From assembly GCF_945915435.1 (NCBI RefSeq), contig NZ_CAMEFG010000018.1:1-64000 (forward strand): a stretch of 64,000 nucleotides of DNA. The letters are read 5' to 3'. This document shows positions 34,031 to 44,943 of this stretch, piece by piece (the first letter of the stretch is position 1; every line of letters begins with the position of its first letter). The notes under the pieces are model-generated. The model made no database searches and had not been told where the DNA came from. It worked only from the letters and a program-made list of their open reading frames with translations. Source of the DNA: an uncultured Paracoccus sp. (GTDB lineage: Bacteria; Pseudomonadota; Alphaproteobacteria; Rhodobacterales; Rhodobacteraceae). The translations under genes and the position numbers were made by a program.

Positions 34031-35308
34031 TTGGACAAGCGACACGGAAAACCCCCGCGCGTGGATGAGGTCAGGCTGGCCGCGCTGCGGATCTTGCAGG
34101 CGGTGGCCACGGGCGCGACCCTGGACGAGGCGGCGGCGGTGGCCGAGGCCCTGCCCCCCGCCGGTCGCGCAAGGGCGCGGCGGCTGGCGGCGGAAACGCT
34201 GCGCCGGGTCGGGCGGGCCGATGCCGCGCTGGCGCCCCTGCTGGCGCGGCGGCCCCGGCCTGACGTGATGTGGCTGCTGCGCCTTGCCACGGTCGAGATG
34301 CTGGCCCTGTCCGAGGCCCCGCATGGCGTCGTCAACGCCGCCGTGGGCCTTTCGCGCGCGCTTGGCCGCAAGGGCCAGGCGGCGGCGGGCATGGTCAATG
34401 CGGTCTTGCGGCGTGTGCCCGCGCTGGCCGACGAATGGGCGGCGCTGGAACCGCAGCGGATGCCCGAATGGCTGCGCGGCCCGGTCGTGGCGCAATGGTC
34501 CGAGGACGTGGCCCGCGCCATCGAGACCGCGCATGAGGCCGGTCCCCGGCTGGACCTGACCGCCCGGCCCGGCGCGGCGGCTCCGGGGCAGGGGCTGCCC
34601 AACGGGTCGTGGCGCCAGCCCGCGGGGGCGCAGGTGACGGCGCTGCCGGGCTACGACCGGGGCGAGTGGTGGGTGCAGGACGCGGCGGCCTCGATGGCGG
34701 TGCGGCTGCTGGACCCGCAAGCCGGGGAACGCATTGCCGATCTTTGCGCCGCGCCGGGGGGCAAGACGCTGCAACTGGCTGCCGCTGGGGCAGAGGTCAC
34801 CGCCATCGACATCTCGGACACCCGCTTGCAGCGGGTGGCGCAGAACCTTGAACGCTGCGGCTTGCAGGCCGCGCTGGTTGCGGGCGATGCGCTGGAATGG
34901 CGCCCGGACACGGCCCTGGACGCGGTGCTGCTGGATGCGCCCTGTTCGGCCACCGGCACCATCCGCCGCCACCCCGAGCTGCCCCTGATCCGCGACGGGG
35001 CGGGCCTGGCCGATCTGGCGGCGTTGCAGGCGCGGCTGCTGGATCACGCGCTGGACCTGCTGCGCCCCGGCGGGCGGCTGGTCTTTGCCACCTGCTCGTT
35101 GCTGGCCGCCGAGGGCGAGGACCAGCTTGCCGCCGCCCTTGCCCGCCACCCCGGCCTGACCGTAGAGCACCCCGGCCTGCCGGGGGTTGCGCCGGAATGG
35201 ATCACGCCGCAGGGCGGGCTGCGGTTGCGTCCCGACCATTGGCCCGAACTTGGGGGGATGGACGGCTTCTTCATCGCCTGCTTGCGAAAACCGGGCGGCG
35301 CGACCTAA
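34031..35308 (+). CDS. rsmB: 16S rRNA (cytosine-C5) methyltransferase RsmB
   Basis: RsmB methylates C967 of 16S rRNA with SAM. This 425-residue protein starts at TTG 34031, with agaggcgg a few bases upstream; a GTG at 34061 is a less likely start. The N-terminal helical NusB-like domain (VRLAALRILQAVATGATLDE through MVNAVLRRVP) is followed by the methyltransferase domain with DAPCSATG and the catalytic cysteine motif FATCSLL. The last residues (GGMDGFFIACLRKPG) fit the family. Divergent DUF1674 gene upstream; a heparinase-like gene follows with 23 bases. Confidence 0.95.
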   Translation: MDKRHGKPPRVDEVRLAALRILQAVATGATLDEAAAVAEALPPAGRARARRLAAETLRRVGRADAALAPLLARRPRPDVMWLLRLATVEMLALSEAPHGVVNAAVGLSRALGRKGQAAAGMVNAVLRRVPALADEWAALEPQRMPEWLRGPVVAQWSEDVARAIETAHEAGPRLDLTARPGAAAPGQGLPNGSWRQPAGAQVTALPGYDRGEWWVQDAAASMAVRLLDPQAGERIADLCAAPGGKTLQLAAAGAEVTAIDISDTRLQRVAQNLERCGLQAALVAGDALEWRPDTALDAVLLDAPCSATGTIRRHPELPLIRDGAGLADLAALQARLLDHALDLLRPGGRLVFATCSLLAAEGEDQLAAALARHPGLTVEHPGLPGVAPEWITPQGGLRLRPDHWPELGGMDGFFIACLRKPGGAT

Positions 35309-35331
35309 GCTGAAGGCCGGTTTCGGCAGGG

Positions 35332-37011
35332 ATGGGGCAGATGGGTGTTTCCGACGAATACCGGCCCGATTCGCGCTTGCCGCGCTGGCCGGAACCCAGG
35401 GCGATCGGCCAGCCCGGCCGCGGGCGGCGCATCCTTGAGGGCACGCTGACTCTTGCCGGGCAGCGCCTGACGGGCGATCCCTTCGCCTGTCCCGACCTTC
35501 CCCTGGACTGCCTGATCGAATTGCACGGCTTTGCCTGGCTGGACGATCTTGCCGCCGTCGCGGGCGGTGCCGCGCGCGACCTGGCGCGGCGCCGCGTCAT
35601 GGGCTGGATCGCGGCCCATCCCGACCCCGTGCCCCGCACGGTCCAATGGCTGCCCGAGGTCGCCGCCTGCCGCCTGCTGCGCTGGCTGTTTCATGCCGGG
35701 CTGATCCTGCCCGGCAGCGGCAAGGACCACGAGCAGGCCCTGCTTGCGTCCATGCACCGGCACCTGGGCTGGATCTCGGACGGGTGGTCCACCTCGCCCG
35801 ACGGGCTGGCGCGGATCCTGTCGCTGAGCGCGCTTTTCATCGGCGCCGCCCATCTGCAAGGGGGCGAACTGGCCCGCCTGGCCCTGCTGACGCTGGCCGA
35901 GGAATCCGAGGCGATGGGGCTGGACGTGCTGACCGCGCCGCGATCCCCCGAGGGCGCGCTGGAGGCGCTGTCCTGCCTGACATGGGCCGCCGAGACCGCG
36001 ACCGCCACCGGGTCCGAGCCGCCCCCGGCCTTGCAGAAGGTGCGCGGCGATCTGGCCGGGCTGCTGCGCGGGCTGCGCCATGCGGATGGCGGGTTGCCGC
36101 AGTTCCACGGCAGCGGGCGGGGCGATCCGGGGCGGCTGGATCATGCGCTGGCCGCAGCCCCCGGCCCTGCGGCGACGCCGCCGGGCCAGCCGCTGGGCTA
36201 TGCCCGGATGGCGCGGGGACGCACGACGCTGGTGCTGGACGCGGCCCCGCCCCCGGCCATCGCGGCGGACCGCGCCCATGCCTCGGCGCTGGGGATCGAG
36301 CTGGTGGTGGCCCGCCAGCCGCTGGTGGTCGGCACCGGGTCCGGCGCGCGGATCGGCCCGCCGTGGTCCGAGGCCAGCCGGCGCACCCATTGCCACTCCA
36401 CGCTGTCGCTGGCGGGGCTGTCGTCCTCGCATTTCCGGCCCGGTGCGAAATGGCCCGAACCCCTGGCCCCCGACCTGCTGGACGGCGGCGCGCGAAACGT
36501 CTGGGCGGGCGATTACGACGATGCGGGGGACCTGATCTCGACCGATTGCGGGCGCGCCCATTCGCCGGACCCCGCCCATCTGCTGGCCGCCCATGACGGC
36601 TGGCAGCAAAGCCACGGGCTGACCCATCTGCGCGAATTGTGGCTGGCCCCCGGCGGCCACATGCTGAGGGGCGAGGATTCGCTGGCCGCGCTGGACCCCG
36701 CCGCGCGGGCGCGGCTGGCCGGGCTGATCGGGGAAGAGGGCTGGGCGACCGGCATCGGCTTCGACATCCGCTTTCACCTGCACCCCCAGGTCGTGCCGCA
36801 GATGCAGGGCGACGGGCTGCGGCTGGCCCTGCCGGGGGGCGACTGGCTGTTTGGCCATGACGGGACCTGGGGAATGCGGCTGGAACCCTCGGCCTGGCTG
36901 GATCCTGCGCAGGGGGTGGCCGTGCCCTCGCGCCAGATCGTGCTGAGCGGGCTGCTGACGGATCATGCGGTTCAGATCGGCTGGACCTTCGCGCGGGCAG
37001 AGGGTAGTTGA
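35332..37011 (+). CDS. Heparinase II/III-like protein
   Basis: This gene encodes about 559 residues from ATG 35332; an ATG at 35341 is equally possible. The N-terminal half is alpha-helical (a toroid of repeats such as [20 protein letters not shown]). The C-terminal half is a beta-sandwich with [20 protein letters not shown] and the closing [14 protein letters not shown], the block in which heparinase II/III proteins carry His residues. Polysaccharide-lyase activity is known in some members; Rhodobacterales copies sit next to purH and rsmB, but their substrate is unknown. There is no signal peptide, so it appears cytoplasmic, which is odd for a polysaccharide lyase. Confidence 0.88.
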   Translation: MGQMGVSDEYRPDSRLPRWPEPRAIGQPGRGRRILEGTLTLAGQRLTGDPFACPDLPLDCLIELHGFAWLDDLAAVAGGAARDLARRRVMGWIAAHPDPVPRTVQWLPEVAACRLLRWLFHAGLILPGSGKDHEQALLASMHRHLGWISDGWSTSPDGLARILSLSALFIGAAHLQGGELARLALLTLAEESEAMGLDVLTAPRSPEGALEALSCLTWAAETATATGSEPPPALQKVRGDLAGLLRGLRHADGGLPQFHGSGRGDPGRLDHALAAAPGPAATPPGQPLGYARMARGRTTLVLDAAPPPAIAADRAHASALGIELVVARQPLVVGTGSGARIGPPWSEASRRTHCHSTLSLAGLSSSHFRPGAKWPEPLAPDLLDGGARNVWAGDYDDAGDLISTDCGRAHSPDPAHLLAAHDGWQQSHGLTHLRELWLAPGGHMLRGEDSLAALDPAARARLAGLIGEEGWATGIGFDIRFHLHPQVVPQMQGDGLRLALPGGDWLFGHDGTWGMRLEPSAWLDPAQGVAVPSRQIVLSGLLTDHAVQIGWTFARAEGS

Positions 37012-37040
37012 GCGGCCAGCAAAGAACCGGGGGCCTTGCC

Positions 37041-38630
37041 ATGAGTGACCGCATTCCAATGCGCCGCGCGCTGATTTCCGTATCCGACAAGACCGGGCTG
37101 ATCGAATTCGCCCGCGACCTGTCCGCGCGGGGGATCGAGATCCTCTCGACCGGCGGCACCGCCAAGGCCCTGCGCGAGGCCGGGCTGACGGTCGTGGACG
37201 TGGCCGATGTGACGGGTTTCCCCGAGATGATGGACGGCCGCGTCAAGACGCTACACCCCGCCGTTCACGGCGGGTTGCTGGCCCTGCGCGACAGCGACGA
37301 ACACATGGCCGCCGCCGAAAGCCACGGCATCGGGATGATCGACCTGCTGGTGGTCAACCTCTACCCGTTCGAGGAAACCGTGGCGGCGGGCGGCGACTAT
37401 GCGGCTTGCGTCGAGAATATCGACATCGGCGGCCCGGCGATGATTCGCGCGGCCTCGAAGAACCACGCCTTTGTCACCGTGATCACGGATGTTCAGGATT
37501 ACGCGGCGCTGCTGGCCGAGTTGAACGCCAACGACGATGCGACGACGCTGGGTTTCCGCCAGCGGCAGGCGCAGATCGCCTATGCGCGCACGGCGGCCTA
37601 TGACGCGGCGGTCTCGGGCTGGATGGCGGGGGCCATCGGGCAGGAAACGCCCCGCCGCCGCGCCTTCGCGGGCACGCTGGCGCAGGGGCTGCGCTATGGC
37701 GAGAACCCGCATCAGGCGGCGGCCTTCTACACCGACGGCACGAGCCGTCCCGGCGTCGCCACGGCGAAGCAATGGCAGGGCAAGGAACTGTCCTACAACA
37801 ATATCAACGACACCGACGCGGCATTCGAGCTGGTGGCCGAGTTCGACCCCGCCCAAGGCCCCGCCGTCGCGATCATCAAGCACGCCAACCCCTGCGGCGT
37901 GGCGCAGGGCGACAGCGCGGCGGATGCCTACCGGCGGGCCTTCGACTGCGACCGGACCTCGGCCTTCGGGGGAATCATCGCGCTGAACACGGAACTGGAC
38001 GGCGACACCGCCCGCGCCATCACCGAGATCTTCACCGAGGTCGTCATCGCCCCTTCGGCCAGCGACGAGGCGCGCGAGATCTTCGCCGCCAAGAAGAACC
38101 TGCGCCTGCTGACCACCGGCGGGCTGCCCGATCCCAAGGCGGGCGGCGACGTATTCCGCCAGGTCGCGGGCGGCTTTCTGGTGCAGACCCGCGACAACGG
38201 CGTGATCCTGCCCGCCGATCTGAAGGTGGTGACGCAGCGCCAGCCCTCGGACGGCGAACTGGCCGACCTGCTGTTTGCATGGACCGTCGCGAAACATGTG
38301 AAATCGAACGCCATCGTCTATGCCAGGGACCTGGCCACCGTCGGCATCGGCGCGGGCCAGATGAGCCGGATCGATTCCACCCGCATCGGCCAGCGCAAGT
38401 CGCAGGACATGGCCGAGGCGCTGGGTCTGGCGCAGGCGCCCACCGATGGCGCGGTGGTGGCCTCGGACGCCTTCTTCCCCTTTGCCGACGGGGTCGAGGC
38501 GCTGGCGGCGGCGGGGGCGAAGGCGGTGATCCAGCCCGGCGGCTCCATGCGCGACGCCGAGGTGATCGCGGCCGCCGACCGCCTTGGTCTTGCCATGGTC
38601 TTTACCGGCCAGCGCCACTTCAGGCATTGA
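37041..38630 (+). CDS. purH: Bifunctional purine synthesis protein PurH
   Basis: PurH performs the last two steps of IMP synthesis: AICAR formylation and IMP cyclohydrolase. The 529-residue protein starts at ATG 37041 ([20 protein letters not shown]). The IMP cyclohydrolase domain, of the MGS-like fold, is N-terminal ([34 protein letters not shown]). The AICAR transformylase domain contains [20 protein letters not shown] and [20 protein letters not shown]. The gene follows the heparinase-like gene by 29 bases and precedes lspA by 7 bases, so it is likely part of one transcription unit. Confidence 0.97.
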   Translation: MSDRIPMRRALISVSDKTGLIEFARDLSARGIEILSTGGTAKALREAGLTVVDVADVTGFPEMMDGRVKTLHPAVHGGLLALRDSDEHMAAAESHGIGMIDLLVVNLYPFEETVAAGGDYAACVENIDIGGPAMIRAASKNHAFVTVITDVQDYAALLAELNANDDATTLGFRQRQAQIAYARTAAYDAAVSGWMAGAIGQETPRRRAFAGTLAQGLRYGENPHQAAAFYTDGTSRPGVATAKQWQGKELSYNNINDTDAAFELVAEFDPAQGPAVAIIKHANPCGVAQGDSAADAYRRAFDCDRTSAFGGIIALNTELDGDTARAITEIFTEVVIAPSASDEAREIFAAKKNLRLLTTGGLPDPKAGGDVFRQVAGGFLVQTRDNGVILPADLKVVTQRQPSDGELADLLFAWTVAKHVKSNAIVYARDLATVGIGAGQMSRIDSTRIGQRKSQDMAEALGLAQAPTDGAVVASDAFFPFADGVEALAAAGAKAVIQPGGSMRDAEVIAAADRLGLAMVFTGQRHFRH

Positions 38631-38637
38631 CGGCACC

Positions 38638-39315
38638 ATGACCGGCGACACCCCGCAAGACCAGCCTGCCCCCGAGGCCCTCAGGGCCGCGCCCGCAAGG
38701 CGCGCGCCCCCGGCACCGCGCAAGCGCAGGCCACGCAAGCCGCCCCCACCCGGCATGCGGCTGATGGTCATGGTCGCGGCGGCGATCCTGCTGCTGGACC
38801 AGGCACTGAAATATGTCGTCATCCATGTGCTGAACCTGGACCGCGTGCGGGCCATCGACCTGATCGACCCCTGGCTGAACCTGCGCATGGCATGGAACCA
38901 GGGGATCAACTTCGGGCTGATGTCCAGCGACACCGACCTGATGCGATGGGTGCTGATCGGCATCGCGCTGGTGATCTGCCTGTGGGTGGTGCTGTGGCTG
39001 CGCAATGCGCGGCGGACGCGGCTGCTGCTGGTCTCGGCGGGGTTGCTGGTGGGGGGCGCGTTGGGCAATGTCATCGACCGCGCGATCTATGGCGCGGTGG
39101 CGGATTTCCTGAACATGTCGCTGCCGAACTGGCGCAATCCCTACAGCTTCAACGTCGCCGATATCGCGATCTTCGCGGGTGCCATCGGGCTGTTCCTGCA
39201 CCCGCCCGAGAAACCGGCCAAGGGCAAAAAGCGCAAGCCCGCCCCGCGCAAGCCGCGCGAAAAGCCGCCCGTGCCGGTGGCGGACGACAAGACCCGTGAC
39301 GCCGGGCAGAAATGA
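38638..39315 (+). CDS. lspA: Lipoprotein signal peptidase (signal peptidase II)
   Basis: LspA removes signal peptides from prolipoproteins in the inner membrane. From ATG 38638 the protein has 225 residues, with four hydrophobic segments and catalytic aspartates in GALGNVIDR and FNVADIAIF. The N-terminal 40 residues are basic and Pro-rich ([20 protein letters not shown]) and precede TM1; an internal ATG at 38758 would give a canonical length near 185. The C-terminus is again strongly basic. Both tails are unusual. The next gene encodes a lipoprotein, a natural substrate. Confidence 0.95.
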   Translation: MTGDTPQDQPAPEALRAAPARRAPPAPRKRRPRKPPPPGMRLMVMVAAAILLLDQALKYVVIHVLNLDRVRAIDLIDPWLNLRMAWNQGINFGLMSSDTDLMRWVLIGIALVICLWVVLWLRNARRTRLLLVSAGLLVGGALGNVIDRAIYGAVADFLNMSLPNWRNPYSFNVADIAIFAGAIGLFLHPPEKPAKGKKRKPAPRKPREKPPVPVADDKTRDAGQK

Positions 39316-39353
39316 CGCTAGAAGGGCGCAAACGGGCGAAGGGGACCTTGAAG

Positions 39354-39926
39354 ATGCGGATGCGGGCAACTCTGCTGGTGATGACCATGCTGACGGTCGC
39401 GGCCTGTAGCTCGGACCCCCGGCTGATGAATATCAGCGCCGGGCAGAACTCGCCGGACGAATTCGCCATCGTGCCGACGCGCCCCTTGCAGATGCCGCCC
39501 GACCTGAACGTGCTGCCCGCGCCGACGCCGGGCGGGGCCAATATCACCGATCCCACGCCCCATGCCGACGCCATCGCGGCGCTTGGCGGCAATCCCGGCC
39601 ACCTGGCGCAGCGCGGCGTGGGCGCGGCGGACGGCGCGCTGCTGGCGCATACGGGCCGCTTTGGCCGCGATCCCGCGATTCGCCAGGTCACCGCGCAAGA
39701 GGACGTCGCATGGCGCAGCCGCCATTCGCGCCGCGCGCTTGAGATCCTGGCCCGCACCAATGTCTATTACCGCGCCTACGAACCCATGACGCTGGATAGC
39801 TGGGCCGAGCATGAGCGGTGGCGCCCGACCGGGGTGCAATTGCCTGCGGCGCCTCCGCGCGGCTATGGCATAGACGGGACGGTGCCGGTCCGCCGCGCGC
39901 CGGTGGAAACGCGGATGCCCGACTAG
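39354..39926 (+). CDS. DUF3035 lipoprotein
   Basis: This 190-residue lipoprotein starts at ATG 39354, with ggggacc upstream, and has lipobox TVAACSS with the lipidated C18. The DUF3035 core runs NISAGQNSPDEFAIVPTRPL to QMPPDLNVLPAPTPGG. A basic region (RHSRRALEILARTNVYYRAY) follows, and the tail is Pro-rich. DUF3035 proteins are small envelope lipoproteins of alphaproteobacteria with no known activity. The gene lies between lspA and the M16 proteases, a conserved order in this group. Confidence 0.87.
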   Translation: MRMRATLLVMTMLTVAACSSDPRLMNISAGQNSPDEFAIVPTRPLQMPPDLNVLPAPTPGGANITDPTPHADAIAALGGNPGHLAQRGVGAADGALLAHTGRFGRDPAIRQVTAQEDVAWRSRHSRRALEILARTNVYYRAYEPMTLDSWAEHERWRPTGVQLPAAPPRGYGIDGTVPVRRAPVETRMPD

Positions 39927-40029
39927 GGACAGCCGCGTCATCACGCTTTCCTGAATCGGGCGGGGTTGCCCTGCCCGCGCCGCCGGGCCAATTTCGCATC
40001 GCCCGACCCCAACCCGGAGCCTGCCCCTC

Positions 40030-41397
40030 ATGCGTCACGCCCTTGCCGCGCTTGTGCTGTCCGCAGCCCCCGCCCTTGCCGACATGCCCCCCGGCATCAC
40101 CCATTTCACCTTGCCCAACGGTCTGGAAACCGTCGTGATCGAGGATGACCGCGCCCCGGTCGTGGTGCAGATGCTGTGGTACAAGATCGGCTCGGCGGAC
40201 GAACGGCCCGGCAAGTCGGGCATCGCCCATTATCTGGAACACCTGATGTTCAAGGGCACCGACAAGCTGGAAGCGGGCGAATTCTCGCGCACGGTGACGG
40301 CGAACGGGGGCATGGACAACGCCTTTACCAGCTACGACTACACCACCTATTTCCAGCGCATCGCCAGCGACCGCCTGCCCCTGATCGTCGAGATGGAGGC
40401 CGACCGGATGGCCAACCTGCGCATCGGCGAAAACGACTGGCAGGCCGAACGCCAGGTCGTGCTGGAAGAACGCGCGCAGCGCACCGACAGCGACCCCGCC
40501 GCGCTTTTCGCCGAGGAACGCAATGCGGTGCAGTTCTACAACCATCCCTATGGCCGCCCCGTGATCGGCTGGCCGCAGGAAATGGCGGCCCTGACGCGCG
40601 AGGATGCCATCGAATGGTATGACCGCCATTACGCCCCGAACGAGGCCGTGCTGATCATCGCCGGCGACGTCGCCCCAGACGAGGTGCGCGAACTGGTCAC
40701 GCAGCATTACGGCCCCGTCCCGCCCAAGGAAGGCGCCGCCCGCGCGCCCCGCCCGCAGGAACCCCAGCAGCTTTCCCCCCGGCGGATGGAGCGCAGCGAC
40801 CCGCGCGTGCCGCAGCCCTCGCTTCGCCGCTCGATCCTCGCGCCGCAGCGCAAGGCGGGCGATCAGGCGCGCGCGGCGGAACTGACGCTGCTGGCGGCGC
40901 TGCTTGGCGGGTCGTCCCAGACCTCGGTCCTGGCGCGCGACCTGGTGCAAGGGGGCAAGGCGCTTTATGTCAGCGCGGGTTACGGCGGGCTGTCCGTCGA
41001 TCCGACGACCTTCAACCTGGCGCTGGTGCCCGCCCCCGGCGTGTCCACCACGGATGCCGAGGCCGCGCTGGACCGGGCGCTGGCCGATTTCCTGCGCGAC
41101 GGTCCCGACCCCGCGCAGCTTGAGCGGGTCAAGACGCAGATCCGCGCCTCGGAAATCTACAAGCAGGATTCGGCGCATGGCCGGGCCTATGAATACGGCA
41201 TGGGGCTGGCGACCGGCCTGACGATCGAGGATGTCCACGACTGGCCGCAGATCCTGGACGCCGTGACGGCTGACGACATCCACGCCGCCGCGCAGGACAT
41301 CCTGACCAGCCCGGCCAGCGTGACCGGCTGGCTGCTGCCCGCGCAGGCCGATGACGCGCCCCCGGCCGATCAACCCGCACTGGAGGTTGCAGAATGA
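40030..41397 (+). CDS. M16 zinc metallopeptidase (catalytic subunit)
   Basis: This 455-residue secreted pitrilysin-type protease has a signal peptide (MRHALAALVLSAAPALA). The inverted zinc motif H67-Y-L-E70-H71 in SGIAHYLEHLMFKG and the downstream Glu E146 in RQVVLEER are present. The second domain of the M16 clam shell follows. It probably degrades peptides in the periplasm. Its partner at 41394 lacks these residues; the genes overlap by four bases, as expected for a heterodimer of an active and an inactive subunit, like the processing peptidases. Confidence 0.95.
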   Translation: MRHALAALVLSAAPALADMPPGITHFTLPNGLETVVIEDDRAPVVVQMLWYKIGSADERPGKSGIAHYLEHLMFKGTDKLEAGEFSRTVTANGGMDNAFTSYDYTTYFQRIASDRLPLIVEMEADRMANLRIGENDWQAERQVVLEERAQRTDSDPAALFAEERNAVQFYNHPYGRPVIGWPQEMAALTREDAIEWYDRHYAPNEAVLIIAGDVAPDEVRELVTQHYGPVPPKEGAARAPRPQEPQQLSPRRMERSDPRVPQPSLRRSILAPQRKAGDQARAAELTLLAALLGGSSQTSVLARDLVQGGKALYVSAGYGGLSVDPTTFNLALVPAPGVSTTDAEAALDRALADFLRDGPDPAQLERVKTQIRASEIYKQDSAHGRAYEYGMGLATGLTIEDVHDWPQILDAVTADDIHAAAQDILTSPASVTGWLLPAQADDAPPADQPALEVAE

Positions 41398-42710
41398 TCC
41401 CCCGCATCTTGCCTGCCCTGATTTTCGCCAGCCTTGCCGCGCTGCCCGCCCGCGCGGTCGAGATCGAGCAGATCACCTCGCCCGGCGGGATCGACGCCTG
41501 GTTGGTGCAGGACGACACGATTCCCTTCGTCTCGGTCACGATGATGTTTCGCGGCGGGGCCAGCCTTGATGCGCCTGAAACCCGCGGCGCGGTGAACCTG
41601 ATGACCGCGCTGCTTGAGGAAGGCGCGGGCGATCTGGATTTCACCGGCTTTGCCGAGGCGACCGAGGCGCTTGGCACCGATATCGGCTTCAGCGTGGGTG
41701 ACGACGCGCTGGTCGTGTCCTTCCGCGCGCTGAGCGAAAACCGCGACGAGGCCGCCGATCTGCTGCGCCTCGCGCTGGTTCAGCCGCGTTTCGACCCCGA
41801 CCGGGTGGAACTGGTCCGCGCGCAGGTCCAGACCGTGATCCGGGCCGAGGACACCGACCCCTCCGCCATCGCCGCGAAGGAGATGGCGCGGCAGGCATGG
41901 GGCGAGCATCCCTATGCGAGTTCGATCAACGGCACGCTGGAAACGGTGGGCGCGCTGACCCGCGACGACCTCTTGGCCGCCAAGGACCGCGTGCTGGCGC
42001 GCGACCGCGTCGTCGTTGCGGCGGCGGGCGACATCGGTGCCGAGGCGCTTGGTGCGATGCTGGACCATGTCCTGGGCGATCTGCCCGCGACGGGCACGGC
42101 GCCCCTGCCCGAACCGGCCAAGCTTGGGCTGACGGGCGGCGTCACGGTCATCGACTGGGACAGCCCGCAGACCGTCGTCGCCTTTGCCGGGCCGGGCCTG
42201 CCGATGGAGGATCCCGACTATTTCGCCGCCTTCGTGGCCAATCACGTCCTTGGCGGCGGCGGCTTTTCCGCCCGGCTGATGGATGAGATCCGCGACAAGC
42301 GCGGGCTGACCTATGGGGTGTGGTCGCAGGTCTCGAACCAGCTCTACGGCGACACCTGGGGCGGCGGCATGGCCAGCGGGAACGAGCGCGTGGCCGAGGC
42401 CGTCGAACTGGTTCGCCAGGAATGGGACCGGATGGCCGAAAACGGTGTGACCCGGCAGGAACTGGACGATGCCAAGACCTATCTGACCGGCGAATATCCC
42501 TTGCGCTTCAACGGCAACGGGCGGATCGCGAATATCCTTGCCGGGATGCAGTTGATCGGCCTGCCCGCCGATTACGTCGATACCCGCAACGACCGTGTGC
42601 AGGCGGTGACGCAGGAAGACGTCCAGCGCGTCGCCGCGCGGCTGCTGGATTCGGGGGCCTTGCGATTCGTGCTGGTCGGGCGCCCGCAGGGGATCGAGGT
42701 CGACCAGTAA
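41394..42710 (+). CDS. M16 peptidase homologue (non-catalytic subunit)
   Basis: This 438-residue secreted protein has a signal peptide ([21 protein letters not shown]). The fold is that of M16, but the position of the zinc motif reads [12 protein letters not shown] instead of HxxEH, so it cannot bind zinc. The Gly-rich and R/Y region near the end ([31 protein letters not shown]) is the block that binds substrate across the dimer interface in M16B. It is coupled by overlap to the catalytic subunit gene. The paired design is known for M16B proteins. Confidence 0.94.
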   Translation: MIPRILPALIFASLAALPARAVEIEQITSPGGIDAWLVQDDTIPFVSVTMMFRGGASLDAPETRGAVNLMTALLEEGAGDLDFTGFAEATEALGTDIGFSVGDDALVVSFRALSENRDEAADLLRLALVQPRFDPDRVELVRAQVQTVIRAEDTDPSAIAAKEMARQAWGEHPYASSINGTLETVGALTRDDLLAAKDRVLARDRVVVAAAGDIGAEALGAMLDHVLGDLPATGTAPLPEPAKLGLTGGVTVIDWDSPQTVVAFAGPGLPMEDPDYFAAFVANHVLGGGGFSARLMDEIRDKRGLTYGVWSQVSNQLYGDTWGGGMASGNERVAEAVELVRQEWDRMAENGVTRQELDDAKTYLTGEYPLRFNGNGRIANILAGMQLIGLPADYVDTRNDRVQAVTQEDVQRVAARLLDSGALRFVLVGRPQGIEVDQ

Positions 42711-42714
42711 CGGC

Positions 42715-42739
42715 GACCGCCCGCGACGTGCGGGCGGTC
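42715..42739. terminator. Hairpin between converging M16 and lipoprotein genes
   Basis: gaccgcccgc (42715-42724) pairs perfectly with gcgggcggtc (42730-42739) around the 5-base loop gacgt. It fills most of the 37 bases between two converging stop codons. There is no T tract, so termination would depend on hairpin strength or Rho. Confidence 0.65.
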
Positions 42740-42747
42740 CGTTCATG

Positions 42748-42930
42748 TCAGGGCGTGTTGACGCGCACCGCGCCGCTGCCGCCTGCCGCCGCGCCCGCGA
42801 CGGCGCCCACGGGTCCGGCGACGACCGCCCCCGTTGCCGCGCCGGTGGTCGCGCGGGTGGCTGCATTCGGGCCGCAGGCGGCCAGCGCCAGCGTCATCCC
42901 ACAAAAAACCAGGGCAATGATTTTCCGCAT
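42748..42930 (-). CDS. Small Gly/Ala-rich lipoprotein
   Basis: This 60-residue gene starts at ATG 42930 ([20 protein letters not shown]); a start at 42945 would add five residues. The lipobox LAAC lies at residues 16-19 and places the lipidated Cys at 19. The mature part is nearly all Gly, Ala, Val and Thr ([20 protein letters not shown]) and resembles the glycine-zipper regions of small outer-membrane lipoproteins. No larger domain is present. It converges on the M16 genes and is divergent from mutL. The function is unknown; a structural envelope role is possible. Confidence 0.8.
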   Translation of the reverse strand: MRKIIALVFCGMTLALAACGPNAATRATTGAATGAVVAGPVGAVAGAAAGGSGAVRVNTP

Positions 42931-43047
42931 ATCCTTGTCTCGCATCCTTTTCATAACCTGAAGAAACAAGCGCCGAACCCCGCCCAGGGTTTCGCCGATG
43001 CGCCAAATTTCCTTTCCCCGCCGCGCAACCCTGCTATATCTGGGGGC

Positions 43048-44889
43048 GTGAGCAGCCAGGACACCAATATCCGCCCCGTCATCCGGCAACTGGATGAAAC
43101 CGTCGCGAACCGTATCGCGGCGGGCGAGGTGGTCGAACGCCCCGCCTCGGCGGTCAAGGAACTGGTCGAGAATGCGCTGGACGCGGGCGCCTCGCGCATC
43201 CGGGTGACGATCTCGCAGGGGGGAAAATCGCTGATCCGGGTCGAGGACGACGGCTGCGGCATGGCCGCGCAGGACCTGCCGCTGGCGCTGTCGCGGCATG
43301 CCACCTCGAAGATCGACGGCAGCGACCTCTTGGACATCCGCAGCTTCGGCTTTCGCGGCGAGGCGCTGCCCAGCCTTGGCGCGGTGGGCCGCCTGACCAT
43401 CACCAGCCGCGCCGAGGGGGCCGGGGCCGCGCAGATCCGCATCGCGGGCGGCAAGCTGGAACCGCCGCGCCCCGCCGCCGGCAATCGCGGCACCGTGGTC
43501 GAGTTGCGCGACCTGTTCTTTGCCACCCCCGCGCGGCTCAAATTCCTGCGCAGCGACCGCGCCGAGACGCAGGCCATCGTCGAGGTCATCCGCCGCCTTG
43601 CGATGGCCGAACCCTACGTCAGCTTCCTGCTGGCGGACGAACCCGAGGACCGCATCCTGTTCCGCGCCGATGCCGAACAGGGCGAATTGTTCGACGCCCT
43701 GCAAACCCGCCTGTCACGGGTCATGGGGCGCGAGTTCATCGAAAACGCCATTCCCATCGACGCCGAGCGGGACGGGATCACCCTGACCGGCTTTGCCGCG
43801 CTGCCCACCTATTCGCGCGGCGCGGCGGTGGCGCAGCACCTTTACGTCAACGGCCGCCCGGTCCGCGACAAGCTGCTGACCGGCGCGCTGCGGGCGGGCT
43901 ATATGGACGTGCTGGCGGGCGGGCGGCATCCGGCGGCGGTGCTGTTCGTCACCTGCGACCCCCATCAGGTCGATGTGAACGTCCACCCCGCCAAGGCCGA
44001 GGTCCGCTTTCGCACGCCCGAGATCGCGCGCGGGCTGGTCGTCGGCGCGCTGCGCCATGCGCTGGCGGGGGCGGGGCATCGCGCCTCGTCCACAGTGGGG
44101 ACGGCTGCGCTGGCGGCGATGCGGTCTGAGCCCGCCGCCCCGACGCCCCGGCCCGCCTATCAGGCGGATTACGGCAATCGCGCATGGGCCGCGCGGCCCT
44201 CGGCTCAGGCGGTCGGGGCGGCGCTGGCCTTTCAGTCCCCAGCCTTTCAGGCCCCCGGTTTTGCCGAGGCGCCAAGCGGGCGGGTCGAACCCGAATTGCC
44301 CGCGCCCGAGGACGCCCCCCTGGGTGCCGCCCGCGCGCAACTGCATGAAAACTGGATCGTGGCGCAGACCGCGCGCGGCATCGTCATCGTCGATCAGCAT
44401 GCCGCCCATGAACGGCTGGTCTATGAACGGCTGAAGGCGCAGGCCGAGGCCAACGGTATCGCCAGCCAGGCCCTGCTGATCCCCGAGATCGTCGAACTGT
44501 CGCAGCCCGACGCCGAGCGCATCCTGTCCATCGCCCCCCAGCTAGAGGCGCTCGGGCTGGTGGTCGAGGCTTTCGGCGGCAGCGCCGTCGCCGTGCGCGA
44601 GGTGCCCGCGCTGATCCGCAAGCTGGATGCCACGGCGCTGATTCGCGATATCCTGGACGACCTGACCGATCAGGGCGCTTCGGACCGCTTGCAGGCACGG
44701 GTGGATGCGGTGCTGTCCTCGATGGCCTGCCACGGCTCGGTCCGCTCGGGCCGCAGGATGAGCGCCGAGGAAATGAACGCCCTTCTGCGCGAGATCGAGC
44801 GGACCCCGCGTTCCGGCCAATGCAACCACGGCCGCCCGACATGGATCGAGCTGAAGCTGTCCGATATCGAAAACCTGTTCGGGCGCTGA
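43048..44889 (+). CDS. mutL: DNA mismatch repair protein MutL
   Basis: MutL couples mismatch recognition by MutS to strand removal. The 613-residue protein starts at GTG 43048 (tgggggc upstream). GHKL ATPase motifs are [18 protein letters not shown] and [10 protein letters not shown]. In the C-terminal domain residues 449-460 read [12 protein letters not shown], the DQHAx2Ex4E endonuclease motif, and [12 protein letters not shown] near the end is the C-x-H-G-R-P zinc motif. It is therefore the nicking type of MutL, as expected where MutH is absent. A long Ala/Pro linker joins the two domains. Confidence 0.97.
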   Translation: MSSQDTNIRPVIRQLDETVANRIAAGEVVERPASAVKELVENALDAGASRIRVTISQGGKSLIRVEDDGCGMAAQDLPLALSRHATSKIDGSDLLDIRSFGFRGEALPSLGAVGRLTITSRAEGAGAAQIRIAGGKLEPPRPAAGNRGTVVELRDLFFATPARLKFLRSDRAETQAIVEVIRRLAMAEPYVSFLLADEPEDRILFRADAEQGELFDALQTRLSRVMGREFIENAIPIDAERDGITLTGFAALPTYSRGAAVAQHLYVNGRPVRDKLLTGALRAGYMDVLAGGRHPAAVLFVTCDPHQVDVNVHPAKAEVRFRTPEIARGLVVGALRHALAGAGHRASSTVGTAALAAMRSEPAAPTPRPAYQADYGNRAWAARPSAQAVGAALAFQSPAFQAPGFAEAPSGRVEPELPAPEDAPLGAARAQLHENWIVAQTARGIVIVDQHAAHERLVYERLKAQAEANGIASQALLIPEIVELSQPDAERILSIAPQLEALGLVVEAFGGSAVAVREVPALIRKLDATALIRDILDDLTDQGASDRLQARVDAVLSSMACHGSVRSGRRMSAEEMNALLREIERTPRSGQCNHGRPTWIELKLSDIENLFGR

Positions 44890-44943
44890 TCGCGGTTGAC
44901 GCGGGCACGATTTCCCCCGATCCTTGGCCGCAGGAGTTTCAAC

